Positions 1 to 8,370 of a stretch of 10,193 bases of DNA are shown piece after piece (position 1 is the stretch's first letter; each line of letters starts with the position of its first letter). Origin of the DNA: Acetobacteraceae bacterium. Lineage in GTDB: Bacteria > Pseudomonadota > Alphaproteobacteria > Acetobacterales > Acetobacteraceae. The DNA lies in NCBI GenBank assembly GCA_025356735.1, contig JANXRT010000268.1, forward strand, positions 1-10,193. The letters run 5' to 3'. The notes under the pieces are model-generated. The model searched no databases. It saw only the letters and a list, made by a program, of their open reading frames with translations, and had not been told where the DNA came from. The translations under genes and the position numbers were made by a program.

Positions 1-147
1 CGCGAAAAGCTGCCCGAGGGGTTCCAGCGCGCCGAATACCTGCATGCGCATGGGATCGTGGATCTGGTTGCCAAGCGAACGGAGCTCAGGGAAATTCTGG
101 CGAGGCTGATTGGGCAATTGACCGAGAGGGAAAGTAAGGCAGCTTGA
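1..147 (+). CDS. accD: Acetyl-CoA carboxylase carboxyltransferase subunit beta, C-terminal end (partial)
   Basis: This is the last 48 codons of an open frame that enters from the left edge and stops at TGA 145-147. The visible residues (REKLPEGFQRAEYLHAHG, then IVDLVAKRTELREILARL) match the conserved C-terminal end of AccD, where the LPEGFQ..E.L...G.(I/V)D.(I/V)..R.E(L/M) pattern is characteristic. AccD forms the carboxyltransferase with AccA and makes malonyl-CoA in the cytoplasm, the committed step of fatty acid synthesis. The zinc finger and catalytic core lie outside the window. The stop codon overlaps the TTG start of folC (TTGA, 144-147), which fits co-transcription and coupled translation. 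The accD-folC order, often preceded by trpA, is familiar in alphaproteobacteria. The identification is from recalled family sequence and is strong despite the short fragment. Confidence 0.93.
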   Translation, partial: REKLPEGFQRAEYLHAHGIVDLVAKRTELREILARLIGQLTERESKAA

Positions 148-1475
148 GCAAGGATGGGGCTCTGCCCCAAACCCCGCCCGGGGAGCGCCCGGGAGCGCAT
201 CCGTTAAGTTCAAGAATCGACGGTGTTGTTGCCCGGCTGCATGGGCTTCATCCGCGGCTGATCGATCTTAGCCTGGAACGGCTGCAGACACTACTCACCA
301 AATTACGAAACCCTGAAAACCGGCTACCGCCGGTGATCCACGTCGCCGGCACCAACGGCAAGGGCAGTACCTGCGCCTTCGTCCGTTCCATCGCCGAAGC
401 GGCGGGGATGCGAGTGCACGTCTATACCTCACCACATCTGGTGCGCTTCAACGAACGCATCCGCATCGCCGGCGAACTCGTCACCGACGATGCCCTGGTC
501 GAGGCGATGGAAACCATCGAACGGATCAACGACAACGCGCCAATTACCGTGTTCGAGGTCATCACCGCCGTCGCGTTCCACCTGTTCGCGCAAACCCCGG
601 CCGATCTGTGCGTGCTGGAAGTCGGCCTCGGCGGACGCGGCGACGCGACCAACGTGATCGCGCGCCCGGCCGCCTGCGCCATCACCTCGATCTCGCTCGA
701 TCATCGAGACCTGCTGGGGGCGACCCTGGACGTGATCGCTGCGGAGAAGGCAGGCATCCTGAAGCCCGGCGTTTCGGTGGCGGTCGGGGCACAGCCGCCG
801 GAGGTTTTGGAGGTGTTGCTGGCGGTGGCCGAGAAAACCGGTTCGCCGGTCAGGCTGCGGAATCGCGATTGGCACCTTTCCGACAATGGCGCGGGCTTTC
901 GCTTTCAGGACGCGATCGAAATCATCGATCTGCCGCCGACCGGCTTGCCGGGAAGATTCCAGCGCGACAACGCGGGCATTGCCATCGCGGCGCTGCGCGC
1001 CGCAGGCATCGAAGTCCCGAACAGGGCGTTTGCGGACGGCGTGGCGAAGGTCGAATGGCCGGCAAGGATGCAGCGCCTGACTGGCCGGCTGGCGTCCTCG
1101 TTGCCTCCCGGCTGGGAGCTATGGCTCGATGGCGGCCACAATCCGGGCGCCGGCATTGTGCTGGGGGAGCATATGTCGAAGTGGAGCGATCAGCCGGTTC
1201 ATCTAATCGTTGGAATGAAGCAGGCCAAGGATTCCGCCGAGTTTTTGCGCCCGATGCTGCCATATGCCGCCACCGTCTGGGCGGTGATGGAGCCGGGGCA
1301 ACATCTGGCCTTGCCAATCGAGGCAATCATCGCCGCCAGTGGTGGAGTAGCGAGGGTCGGCCCCACCGTTGCCAACGCACTGGCCGCATTGCCTCGCAGA
1401 AGTGCTTCAGCGCGAGTGCTGATTTGCGGTAGCCTGTACCTGGCCGGCGAGGTGTTAAAGCAGGATCTAAAGTAA
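144..1475 (+). CDS. folC: Bifunctional folylpolyglutamate synthase / dihydrofolate synthase
   Basis: FolC adds glutamate to dihydropteroate and to folates using ATP, in the cytoplasm. The 443 residues show the Mur-ligase-type family motifs: P-loop GTNGKGS at 69-75, YTSPHL at 94-99, EVGLGGRGDATN at 159-170, LDHRDLLG near 185-192, EKAGILKPG at 201-209 (its lysine is the one carbamylated in the family), EWPARMQRL at 304-312, and LDGGHNPG at 328-335 in the C-terminal domain. Length is normal. TTG 144 is chosen because an in-frame TAA lies at 135-137 and no ATG, GTG or TTG follows before the conserved region. An AAGG sits 4 bases upstream. Similarity to family members begins near residue 22. Residues about 4-20 (GALPQTPPGERPG) are encoded by a GC-rich hairpin repeat and are probably not functional. 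It overlaps accD and converges with trxA. Confidence 0.95.
   Translation: MSKDGALPQTPPGERPGAHPLSSRIDGVVARLHGLHPRLIDLSLERLQTLLTKLRNPENRLPPVIHVAGTNGKGSTCAFVRSIAEAAGMRVHVYTSPHLVRFNERIRIAGELVTDDALVEAMETIERINDNAPITVFEVITAVAFHLFAQTPADLCVLEVGLGGRGDATNVIARPAACAITSISLDHRDLLGATLDVIAAEKAGILKPGVSVAVGAQPPEVLEVLLAVAEKTGSPVRLRNRDWHLSDNGAGFRFQDAIEIIDLPPTGLPGRFQRDNAGIAIAALRAAGIEVPNRAFADGVAKVEWPARMQRLTGRLASSLPPGWELWLDGGHNPGAGIVLGEHMSKWSDQPVHLIVGMKQAKDSAEFLRPMLPYAATVWAVMEPGQHLALPIEAIIAASGGVARVGPTVANALAALPRRSASARVLICGSLYLAGEVLKQDLK
156..177 (+). repeat. GC-rich hairpin repeat, copy 1, inside the folC 5' coding region
   Basis: The sequence GGGGCTCTGCCCC (156-168) is a 5-bp stem with a TCT loop. It is followed by AAA and CCCCGC. 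The reverse complement of 1499-1521 carries the same 13-base hairpin followed by TGG and ACCCCGC, so the two copies are in opposite orientation on either side of folC. Further GC-rich palindromic sequence (CCCGGG-type) continues to about 195. Repeats of this appearance are, from memory, common between genes in Acetobacteraceae. Here the copy is translated as part of the folC leader peptide. Confidence 0.6.
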
Positions 1476-1498
1476 CTGGCTCCAAGGGCATGCGCTTA

Positions 1499-1524
1499 GC
1501 GGGGTCCAGGGGCAGAGCCCCTGG
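1499..1524 (-). repeat. GC-rich hairpin repeat, copy 2, between folC and trxA
   Basis: On the minus strand this reads CCAGGGGCTCTGCCCCTGG, then ACCCCGC. It shares the 13-base hairpin core and the CCCCGC tail with the copy at 156-177, differing in the short linker. The copies are inverted relative to each other and about 1.3 kb apart. This one lies in the short convergent intergenic region, the usual place for REP-like palindromic elements. Confidence 0.6.
1506..1524. terminator. Perfect hairpin between convergent folC and trxA (possible bidirectional terminator)
   Basis: CCAGGGGC (1506-1513) and GCCCCTGG (1517-1524) form a perfect 8-bp stem around an AGA loop. It starts 30 bases after the folC stop and lies 10 bases beyond the trxA stop on the other strand, so it could end both transcripts. 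No T-run follows on either strand, so it is not a textbook intrinsic terminator. It may be only the palindromic core of the repeat. Confidence 0.4.
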
Positions 1525-1534
1525 CCTTAACTTC

Positions 1535-1861
1535 CTAAAGGCTAGCGTCAATCCAAGCCTTAAGCCGGCTTTTCGGCAGCGCACCAACCTGGGTAGCCGC
1601 CGGCTTGCCGTCCTTGAACAAAATTAGCGTCGGAATGCCGCGCACAGCGTAGTTGTTCGGTACGCCGGGATTTTCATCGATATTGACCTTGGCGATGGTC
1701 AGCTTGTCGCCGTATTCGCCGGCGAGTTCTTCAAGGATCGGGCCGACCGCCTTGCAGGGCCCGCACCATTCCGCCCAGAAGTCGACCAGCACCGGCCCCT
1801 TGGCGCCGAGCACGTCGGTGGCGAAGCTCTCGTCGGTGACCGGCTTGGTGTTTTCGCTCAT
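1535..1861 (-). CDS. trxA: Thioredoxin (TrxA, 108 residues)
   Basis: This is a small cytoplasmic dithiol-disulfide oxidoreductase that reduces target proteins and is itself reduced by thioredoxin reductase. A single thioredoxin fold is visible: VLVDFWAEWCGPCK with the redox pair C33/C36 (WCGPC 32-36), the buried Asp27, the cis-proline loop RGIPT with P77, and FKDGK at 82-86. No signal peptide is present and the length is standard. The frame is open to an ATG at 1894, but the ATG at 1861 is chosen because it has a GAGG six bases upstream and gives the usual N-terminus (MSENTKPVTD). The gene lies 54 bp downstream of addA on the same strand and is probably its co-transcribed last gene. It converges on folC across the hairpin at 1506-1524. 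Confidence 0.96.
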   Translation of the reverse strand: MSENTKPVTDESFATDVLGAKGPVLVDFWAEWCGPCKAVGPILEELAGEYGDKLTIAKVNIDENPGVPNNYAVRGIPTLILFKDGKPAATQVGALPKSRLKAWIDASL

Positions 1862-1867
1862 GTCATG

Positions 1868-1871
1868 CCTC
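1868..1871 (-). promoter_or_regulatory. Ribosome binding site that decides the trxA start
   Basis: The minus strand reads GAGG, then six bases (CATGAC), then the ATG at 1861. The two ATGs further upstream in the same frame (1873 and 1894) have no comparable purine-rich site at this spacing, so this supports the 108-residue thioredoxin. Confidence 0.6.
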
Positions 1872-1915
1872 ATTTGAAGTTCGTTGCACCTCACGTAAGC
1901 GGCCCTGCCTGTGGG

Positions 1916-4900
1916 TCAAGCGGGCGCAAGGCGGGGCTGGTGCGCGTCCAGCAATTCGTCAGGCAGGATGACGACTTCGGCGGTCTGGGTCCAGACCAGC
2001 GCGCAGCGGATGGGAACGGCCGCAAAGACCTGGCGCAGCACGCCGCGATAGGCTGCCATCTGGCGCAGATAGAGCACCGGCGTGTTTTCGGCTGAAGAAG
2101 GCGGGTCGCGATTGGTCTTGTAGTCGGCAAGCAGCACCAACCTCTCCGTCGCCGCCAGCCGGTCGACGCGCCCATCGATGACCACTTCGTTGACGATGCC
2201 GGTGAGCGGGACTTCGGCGCGGCTGCCGGGGGCGAACAGCGGCGCCAGTTCCGGGTGGTCGAAGATGGCCAGTATCTCGTCGATCAGGGCGGGGCTGTGG
2301 CGCTGGTTCGCCAGGCGGGCCAGGAATGCTTCCGCGGCATCGCGCCAGGCGGTCCGCGGCAGCGAGGGCAGATGTTGCAGCAGTGTATGGACCAGCTCGC
2401 CACGCTCGAACCGGCGTCCTGCGGTGTCGTGCAGCGCCAGCGGCGACAGGGCCGCCGGAACGTCGCCAAACAGGATGTCGGCCGGCCGGCTAGGCGCCAG
2501 TTTTTTTGAAATCGGCGGCTCGACCGGCGCCGGCCTGGCCCGCCAGTGGGGTGACCGGCCGATCCATGCCGGCAGGCCGGCCGCCGCCATGGCGACGCCG
2601 GCGCGCGGATCGTCGTGCTTGGCCGGCACTGCCTGAAGGCTGGAAAGGCACATCACGTCCCCTTCCCACGCGTTGCCGCCGGGCAGGGTGAAAGGCGTGG
2701 ATCGCGCGCCGATGGCGGCGAAACCTCGAGATATCATCGGGTACCAGGCATCGTCCGGCACCGGCCTGGCGGGCTGGAAGCCGCACACCAGCAGCCGGTC
2801 CTCGGCCCGGGTCAGCGCGACGTAGAGCAGCCGGTTATGCTCCTCCATCGCCTGAAGCCGCATCGTCGCGCGCATGTCGTCGGTCGCCTTGCAGGCAAGG
2901 CCCGCCCGCGGCGCCCACAGCGGCACCGACACGCCGGAATGCGCGTCGTGCCGCCACAGCAGCGCGCCGTCGTCGGGCGGCAGGGCGGTGGTATCGGGCA
3001 GGATCACCACCGGCGCCTGCAGCCCCTTGGCGCCGTGCACGGTCATGATCCGCACGGCGTTGCCGGCGGCCTCCGGCTGGCGCTTGACCTCGGCGCCGGA
3101 GCGGCGGAGCGAGGAAAGGAAGCCCTGAAGCGACGGCGGATGGCTGCGGCCGTAAGACAGCGCCGCGTTGAGCAGCTCGTCGATCGGTTCGGCCGCCTCG
3201 GCGCCCAACCGCGAGAAAATCCGCGCCCGGCCGCCGAGCGCGCCCAGCGCCTCGCACAGCAGGACATGCGGCGAGACATAGTCGGCGCGGGCCAGCAAGG
3301 CCGCGAAGAAATCGTGGGCGAAGCGCCAGTCCGGCTGTTCTCGCGCGCGGTCGCGCAGTTCATGCCACAACGACCCGCACCGCTGCATCGCCAGCCGCAT
3401 CAGGCTGTCGTCGGTCAGCCCGCCCAGAGGGCTGGTCAGCACGCAGGCGAGGGTGAGGTCATCCTCGGGCAGCAGCAGCGCGTCGGCCAGCGCCAGCAGG
3501 TCCTGCACCGCCGGTTGCTCGGTCAACGCCAGCCGGTCAAGCCCGGCGACCGCCACGCCGCGCTTCTTCAGCGCGCCGACCAGGGCACGGGCGAGCTCGT
3601 CCCGCCGCCGCACCAGCACCAGCACGTCGCCGGGTGCGAGCCGCCGGCCACGGCTTTCCAGCATCACCGAGCCGTCCGTCTGGCCGGCGATCCAGTCGGC
3701 GAGCGCATCGGCGAGCTTCTGGCGGCCGGACATCGCGGTGGTGTTGCGGGTGGCGACGTTCCAGGCCTCGGGCATGTCGGCGACCGGTGGCGGCGTCAAC
3801 GGCCATAGTTCGACCGATCCCGCGAAGCCGGCGCGGTCGGCGTAGTGCAGCAGCGTCTCTCCCTCCAGCACCACGCCGGCGGCGGCGACCGGATCGGCGA
3901 ACACGGCGTCGACCAGGGAAAGGATCGGCGCGGTGGAGCGGAACGACACGTCCATCGGCACGTCCTGCCACTGCTGGGCGGCGTCGGTGACCATGCCGGC
4001 GAGCAGGCGCCGTTCACGCTCGAACCCGGCGGCATCGGCGCCTTGCACCGAGTAGATCGATTGTTTCCGGTCGCCGACCGCGAACACGGTGCGCTCGACA
4101 TCGCGGGCGGAGGCGCCGGTGAAGAACTCGGCGGCTAGGCGGCGGGCGATGACCCACTGCGCCGGGGCGGTGTCCTGGACCTCGTCGAGCAGCAGGTGGT
4201 CAAGCCCGCCATCGAGTTTGTACAGCACCCAGGCGGAGCCCGGATCGACCAGCAGCTTCGATGTCGCCTGGATCAGGTCGTCGTAATCGAGATGGCCGGA
4301 GCGTTGTTTTCGCGCCGTGTAGCCGCCGGCGACGGGAGCCGCCAGCGCGACCAGTGCCGCCGATATCTTCGCCACCTCGACCGCGCGGACGCTGTCTTCG
4401 ACACCGCACAACCGCTCGGCCTCGGCTAGGAACGGCAGCGCGAGTTCAGGCTCGTTCTTGAGCAGGTTGCCCTTGACGAAGCCACCGGCGGCGCGGGGTT
4501 CGCCGGCCTTGGTCAGGAACAGTTTTAACCATTCGATCCAGTCGTCGGCCCGGCTGCCTTCTGGCAGCGCAAGCCAACCAAGTATCTGCTCGGCGGTGAC
4601 TTTTGACGCGGGAGTGCCGACCCGCAGCAACCGTTCGGCGGCAGCCTTGAGTTCGCCGGCATCCCACACGGACCCACGCGCCCGGATCGCCTGGTGATGG
4701 TCGCCGGGCTCGATGCCGAGGCTACGCGCCTGTGCCGCGTGCAGGTCGGGTGTCGCCATGGTCGCCAGCGCCGCCAGCCGGGCGGGTTCGGCGCGCAGGG
4801 AGCGCACCAGCCCGGCGAAGCCGTCGAGGGAGGTCAGCCCGGCGATGCGGTCCAGCGCGTCGCGCGTGCCGGCCAGGTGCGCCTGCTCCAGCATCTCCTC

Positions 4901-5401
4901 GCGCGCCTCCGACAGCGCGTGCTCGGCGTCGCGGTCCTCGATCAGCTCGAAATACGGCGACAGGCTGGCTTCGAGCGGAAAGCGCCGCAGCAGGGACTGG
5001 CAAAAGGCGTGGATGGTGCCGATCCGCATTCCGCCGGGCAGGTCGAGCACGTGGGCGAACAGTCTTCGTGCCTCGCCGCGCATCGCCACGGAGGGGATCA
5101 CATCCAGCTCACGCAGCCGGACGTCGAGACTGTCGTCGGGCAGGCTGACCCACTCGCCGAGCGTGCGGTTGAGCCGGATCGCCATCTCGGCCGCCGCCGC
5201 CTTGGTGAAGGTGAGGCACTGGATCCGCGCCGGCTCGGCCCCGCCCAGCATCAGCCGCAGCAGCCGGTCGGTCAGCAGCTTGGTTTTGCCGGATCCGGCC
5301 GAAGCCGCGACGAAGGCGGAGACCGCCGGGCTGGACGCCGCCCGCTGGGCCGCCGTCGCGCGGTCCCGGGTCGAGAGGGGCGCGTCGGAGAGATCGCTCA
5401 T
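1916..5401 (-). CDS. addA: Double-strand break repair helicase-nuclease subunit AddA
   Basis: AddA is the UvrD-like helicase and nuclease subunit of AddAB, the RecBCD counterpart that processes DNA ends for RecA loading. With the start at 5401 it has 1161 residues. Superfamily 1 helicase motifs run in order: Walker A ASAGSGKT 33-40, TFTKAAAAEM 64-73, DEVQDT 406-411 (motif II), GDRKQSIY 443-450, MDVSFRST 483-490, VHGAKGLQ 788-795, and LLYVALTRAEDRLL 858-871 (motif VI). The C-terminal PD-(D/E)XK nuclease shows D1080, D1093 and K1095 (ADYKTNR), then QMAAYRG. All key residues are present, so it looks intact. The ATG shares one base with the addB stop (TGATG), which implies translational coupling. 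A start at 5431 would add ten non-conserved residues and overlap addB, so it was not used. Confidence 0.97.
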   Translation of the reverse strand: MSDLSDAPLSTRDRATAAQRAASSPAVSAFVAASAGSGKTKLLTDRLLRLMLGGAEPARIQCLTFTKAAAAEMAIRLNRTLGEWVSLPDDSLDVRLRELDVIPSVAMRGEARRLFAHVLDLPGGMRIGTIHAFCQSLLRRFPLEASLSPYFELIEDRDAEHALSEAREEMLEQAHLAGTRDALDRIAGLTSLDGFAGLVRSLRAEPARLAALATMATPDLHAAQARSLGIEPGDHHQAIRARGSVWDAGELKAAAERLLRVGTPASKVTAEQILGWLALPEGSRADDWIEWLKLFLTKAGEPRAAGGFVKGNLLKNEPELALPFLAEAERLCGVEDSVRAVEVAKISAALVALAAPVAGGYTARKQRSGHLDYDDLIQATSKLLVDPGSAWVLYKLDGGLDHLLLDEVQDTAPAQWVIARRLAAEFFTGASARDVERTVFAVGDRKQSIYSVQGADAAGFERERRLLAGMVTDAAQQWQDVPMDVSFRSTAPILSLVDAVFADPVAAAGVVLEGETLLHYADRAGFAGSVELWPLTPPPVADMPEAWNVATRNTTAMSGRQKLADALADWIAGQTDGSVMLESRGRRLAPGDVLVLVRRRDELARALVGALKKRGVAVAGLDRLALTEQPAVQDLLALADALLLPEDDLTLACVLTSPLGGLTDDSLMRLAMQRCGSLWHELRDRAREQPDWRFAHDFFAALLARADYVSPHVLLCEALGALGGRARIFSRLGAEAAEPIDELLNAALSYGRSHPPSLQGFLSSLRRSGAEVKRQPEAAGNAVRIMTVHGAKGLQAPVVILPDTTALPPDDGALLWRHDAHSGVSVPLWAPRAGLACKATDDMRATMRLQAMEEHNRLLYVALTRAEDRLLVCGFQPARPVPDDAWYPMISRGFAAIGARSTPFTLPGGNAWEGDVMCLSSLQAVPAKHDDPRAGVAMAAAGLPAWIGRSPHWRARPAPVEPPISKKLAPSRPADILFGDVPAALSPLALHDTAGRRFERGELVHTLLQHLPSLPRTAWRDAAEAFLARLANQRHSPALIDEILAIFDHPELAPLFAPGSRAEVPLTGIVNEVVIDGRVDRLAATERLVLLADYKTNRDPPSSAENTPVLYLRQMAAYRGVLRQVFAAVPIRCALVWTQTAEVVILPDELLDAHQPRLAPA

Positions 5402-8370
5402 CAATCGTCTTCCCCGCCACCGCTCACCCACTCGGCGACGCGGGCAAGCTGCGCATAGTCGGAAAAGCGCGGCGCCATCGACGGGTGGGGGTGGGACAGA
5501 TAGGCGGTATGGACGTCGTCGAAATCGTCGATGCGCGCGCGCAGCCGCTCGATCGCCTCCGTCACCGCTTCGCCGATCGACGGCCCTTTGCCGTTGAACA
5601 GCTTCACCTCGTTGCCGGAGGTCGGGCCGCCGGTCAGGTGCCAGTAGGCCAGTTCCCGCACCGTCCCCACGGCCTCGTCGCCAAAGCCGCCGGCCTCGGC
5701 CATCGCGGCTTCAAGCAGCAGTTGCGGGGCCAGCCCGGCGCCAACCTGGCGGCCGGTCGGCACCAGGCCGGTCTTGTAGTCGAGGATGACTAGGCCGCCA
5801 TCGGCGTGGCGCTCGATCCGGTCGGCCCGGCCGGTCAGGGTGAACCGGCGATCGGCCAGCTCCCACGATCCGCGGCATTCTGAGAGCACGCTAGCCGGGG
5901 TCGAGGCGTTGCGGCGCTCAATTTCGGTGGTGGCGATCCACTCGGCGATGCGATCGAGGCGCGGCGTCCACCAGGCCTCCAACGCCGGGCGCAGGCTGGC
6001 GGCCTTCAGCACCTCGGCGAACGAGCCGCGAAGGTGCCGGCTGGCATTGGCCGGGAACTTGGTGCCGTGCTGCGCCAGGAACCGGTGGATGCCGTCATGG
6101 ACCAGCGAACCGTAATCGGCGGCGTCGGTCTCCTGGTCGATCGGATCGAGGCTTCGCAGCCGCAGGATGTGCTTGGCGTAGATCGCATAGGGATCGCGCA
6201 GCCAGGTCTCGATCTCGGTGACGCTGAGCTTTCGCGGCCGCAGCGCGACCGGGGGGCGAGGTTGCGGTGCGGCGACCGGCTTTGGGCCGCCGGCCGGCAG
6301 GTCGAGCGCGTCGGCCCAGGCGGCCGCCGGATGCTCGGGCAGCGCCATCCGATGGCCGGACAGCATCGCGTCGAGCCGGGACAGCCAGCGTGTCGGCACT
6401 GCCGGCGCGCCGTCGCGCCGGCGCGGGCAGGACAGCACCACGTTGGCGGCGGCGCAGGCAGTGCTGAAGAAGTCGTGCGCGTCCAGCCCGACCGCCTGCT
6501 CGGGCGAGGGCAGGCCGACGCGCGCGCGCATCTGCCGGCTCATCCACGGGCCGGGCTCGGTCGCGCGTGGCCACACGGTTTCGGTCAGGCCGCCAAGCAC
6601 GATGGTGTCGGCGGTTTGCAGCCGCGCCTCGATCAGGCCCCAGATGAACACGCGCGGATGCTCGGCGCCGTCGCGGCCGCGCAACGCCCGGCGGCTGCGG
6701 ACCGCGACCCCTTCGAGCAGGGCGTCGAGCAGGCCGGGCAGGGTCTTCGGCACCTGGTCGGGCAGCACGCGCAGCACCTCCAGCGCGTTGCCGAGCACGC
6801 CGGCCAGCGTTTCGCCCTCCTCGCCCGCCCATAGAAGTTCCGGGCCGTCCGCCTCGTCGCTGGCGGCGATGCGCTCGGCGGCCTCGATCAGCGCGCCGAG
6901 CTGGGCGGAAGGAGATTCCTCGACCGAGGCGAGCAGCCGGAACGCCGGCTCCAGGCATCGTTCGACCCGGTGCAGGAATTCGATCGAAGCCGCATTGGAA
7001 AAACCCTCACCGCGCTCTTCCGCCGCCTGGTCGAGCGCCAGCCGCAAGCCGGAAAGCCCGTGCAGCGGCCGCGGGCCGCGCAGCACGGCACGTTCCAGCG
7101 CGCGCGCGCCGATGCGGCACGCGGCCGGCGCCAGGCCGGCGGCGGCGAGCGGGTGCTTGAGCAATGCCAGCAAAGCCACCGGCGCCAGCCGCTGCGCCAG
7201 GGCGTCGGCCAGCAGCCGCAGCAGCACGGCGGGCGGCGTGTCGGCCAGCTTTTCGCCGGCGCTGTCGTCGGAGACGATGCCGAAGCGCGACAGCTCGGCG
7301 GTGACGCGGCCGGCCAGCTCGCGGTCCGGAGTCACCAGCGCGGCGCTGGCGCCCGGCACCTCCAGCGCGTCGCGCAGGATGATGGCGATCGCCGTCGCCT
7401 CGTGCTGCGCGTCGGCGACGGCCAGGCGGCTCAGCCCCTCGACATCGGGCGCGGCGGCAGCCTGCCATTCGGACAGCGCGCCGGCCGGCAGCAGGGCGCG
7501 CGACAAAACTATTCCGCGGGATGCCGGCACCGGCCCGGTTTTCGAACACGGCCAGGCGGAGATATCGCCTCGGGTCGCCCCCATGCCCTGCAGCAGGTGG
7601 CGAAAGCCTGACTGCGGATGGCTGTCATCCAGGGTTTCCCACACCGCCTCGGTCATTCCGAAATCCAGCCCCGGCAGCAGCACGGCGCCAAGGGGCAGGC
7701 CGGCGACCACCCGCAGCAGCCGGGAAATGGCCGGGATGCTGCCGGTGCTGCCGGCGGCGAGGATCGCGAAAGGCGGCGGCGCCTCGCGCCAGGCTTCGGC
7801 CTGCGCATCAAGCAGCGCGACCTGGCGCGCCGCCGGGTTCATCAGCCCCTGCTCGGCCAGCCATTGCGGCCAGGCGCGGGTGACGATCTCCAGGAACGAC
7901 AGGGTCGTGTTCCAGTGCTCGGCGAAGTCTCCCCCCGTCGCGTCCGGCAGGCTGGCATGGAGATCGACCCCGGCCCGCTCGGCCTCGTCCATCAGCCGGG
8001 CGAGCTCGGCGGCCAGCTTCCAGGCGGCGTCGGCGGTGCTCGGGGCGCCGCCGGCGCCGCGCATCGCCAGCACCAGCCGGGTCAGCTCGGCGATGCGCCG
8101 GGCCGGATCGACCGAGGGCGGCAGTTCCAGCGCGCCGGCAAGGGCCAGCGGCGCCTCGTCCAGCGCGCCGAGCGCCACGATCCGCGGCAACAACAGGGCG
8201 CGGCCGCCGGAAGCGCGCAAAAACGCCTCGGCCAGCGCGCGCGCGGCGCGGCGGGTCGGCAGCAGGATCATGCCGTTGGAGGCAACCAGCGGGTCCGGCG
8301 CCTCACGCAGCCACTCGGCGGCGATGGCGTCGAGGAACGGCAGATGCGCGGCGAGGGAAAAAACCCTCAT
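5401..8370 (-). CDS. addB: Double-strand break repair protein AddB (alphaproteobacterial type)
   Basis: AddB is the partner of AddA and carries the second nuclease domain. The 989-residue product begins MRVFSLAAHLPFLDAI and has ILLPTRRAARALAEAF near residues 55-70, where Firmicutes AddB keeps its helicase-like core. No Walker A glycine-lysine loop is visible, so it is probably not an active ATPase. The C-terminal PD-(D/E)XK nuclease is intact: GRADRIE with D850, VILDYKTG with D864 and K866, and QLLLEA starting at Q883. The cysteine quartet that binds 4Fe-4S in Bacillus AddB is not seen. The entry of this domain reads LRDPYAIYAKHILRL instead. The start overlaps the upstream gene's stop (ATGA, 8367-8370) and GGGGAG lies five bases before it. 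A longer frame to 8448 only runs into the upstream gene. Confidence 0.95.
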   Translation of the reverse strand: MRVFSLAAHLPFLDAIAAEWLREAPDPLVASNGMILLPTRRAARALAEAFLRASGGRALLLPRIVALGALDEAPLALAGALELPPSVDPARRIAELTRLVLAMRGAGGAPSTADAAWKLAAELARLMDEAERAGVDLHASLPDATGGDFAEHWNTTLSFLEIVTRAWPQWLAEQGLMNPAARQVALLDAQAEAWREAPPPFAILAAGSTGSIPAISRLLRVVAGLPLGAVLLPGLDFGMTEAVWETLDDSHPQSGFRHLLQGMGATRGDISAWPCSKTGPVPASRGIVLSRALLPAGALSEWQAAAAPDVEGLSRLAVADAQHEATAIAIILRDALEVPGASAALVTPDRELAGRVTAELSRFGIVSDDSAGEKLADTPPAVLLRLLADALAQRLAPVALLALLKHPLAAAGLAPAACRIGARALERAVLRGPRPLHGLSGLRLALDQAAEERGEGFSNAASIEFLHRVERCLEPAFRLLASVEESPSAQLGALIEAAERIAASDEADGPELLWAGEEGETLAGVLGNALEVLRVLPDQVPKTLPGLLDALLEGVAVRSRRALRGRDGAEHPRVFIWGLIEARLQTADTIVLGGLTETVWPRATEPGPWMSRQMRARVGLPSPEQAVGLDAHDFFSTACAAANVVLSCPRRRDGAPAVPTRWLSRLDAMLSGHRMALPEHPAAAWADALDLPAGGPKPVAAPQPRPPVALRPRKLSVTEIETWLRDPYAIYAKHILRLRSLDPIDQETDAADYGSLVHDGIHRFLAQHGTKFPANASRHLRGSFAEVLKAASLRPALEAWWTPRLDRIAEWIATTEIERRNASTPASVLSECRGSWELADRRFTLTGRADRIERHADGGLVILDYKTGLVPTGRQVGAGLAPQLLLEAAMAEAGGFGDEAVGTVRELAYWHLTGGPTSGNEVKLFNGKGPSIGEAVTEAIERLRARIDDFDDVHTAYLSHPHPSMAPRFSDYAQLARVAEWVSGGGEDD

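Noticed and set aside
2615..3808. 397-codon plus-strand open frame opposite addA
   Set aside because: Arg/Gln/Gly-rich low-complexity translation with no motif, and fully antisense to the conserved helicase and nuclease parts of addA.
4713..5597. 294-codon plus-strand open frame across the addA/addB junction
   Set aside because: Ser/Arg-rich shadow of the minus-strand genes with no domain and no ribosome binding evidence.
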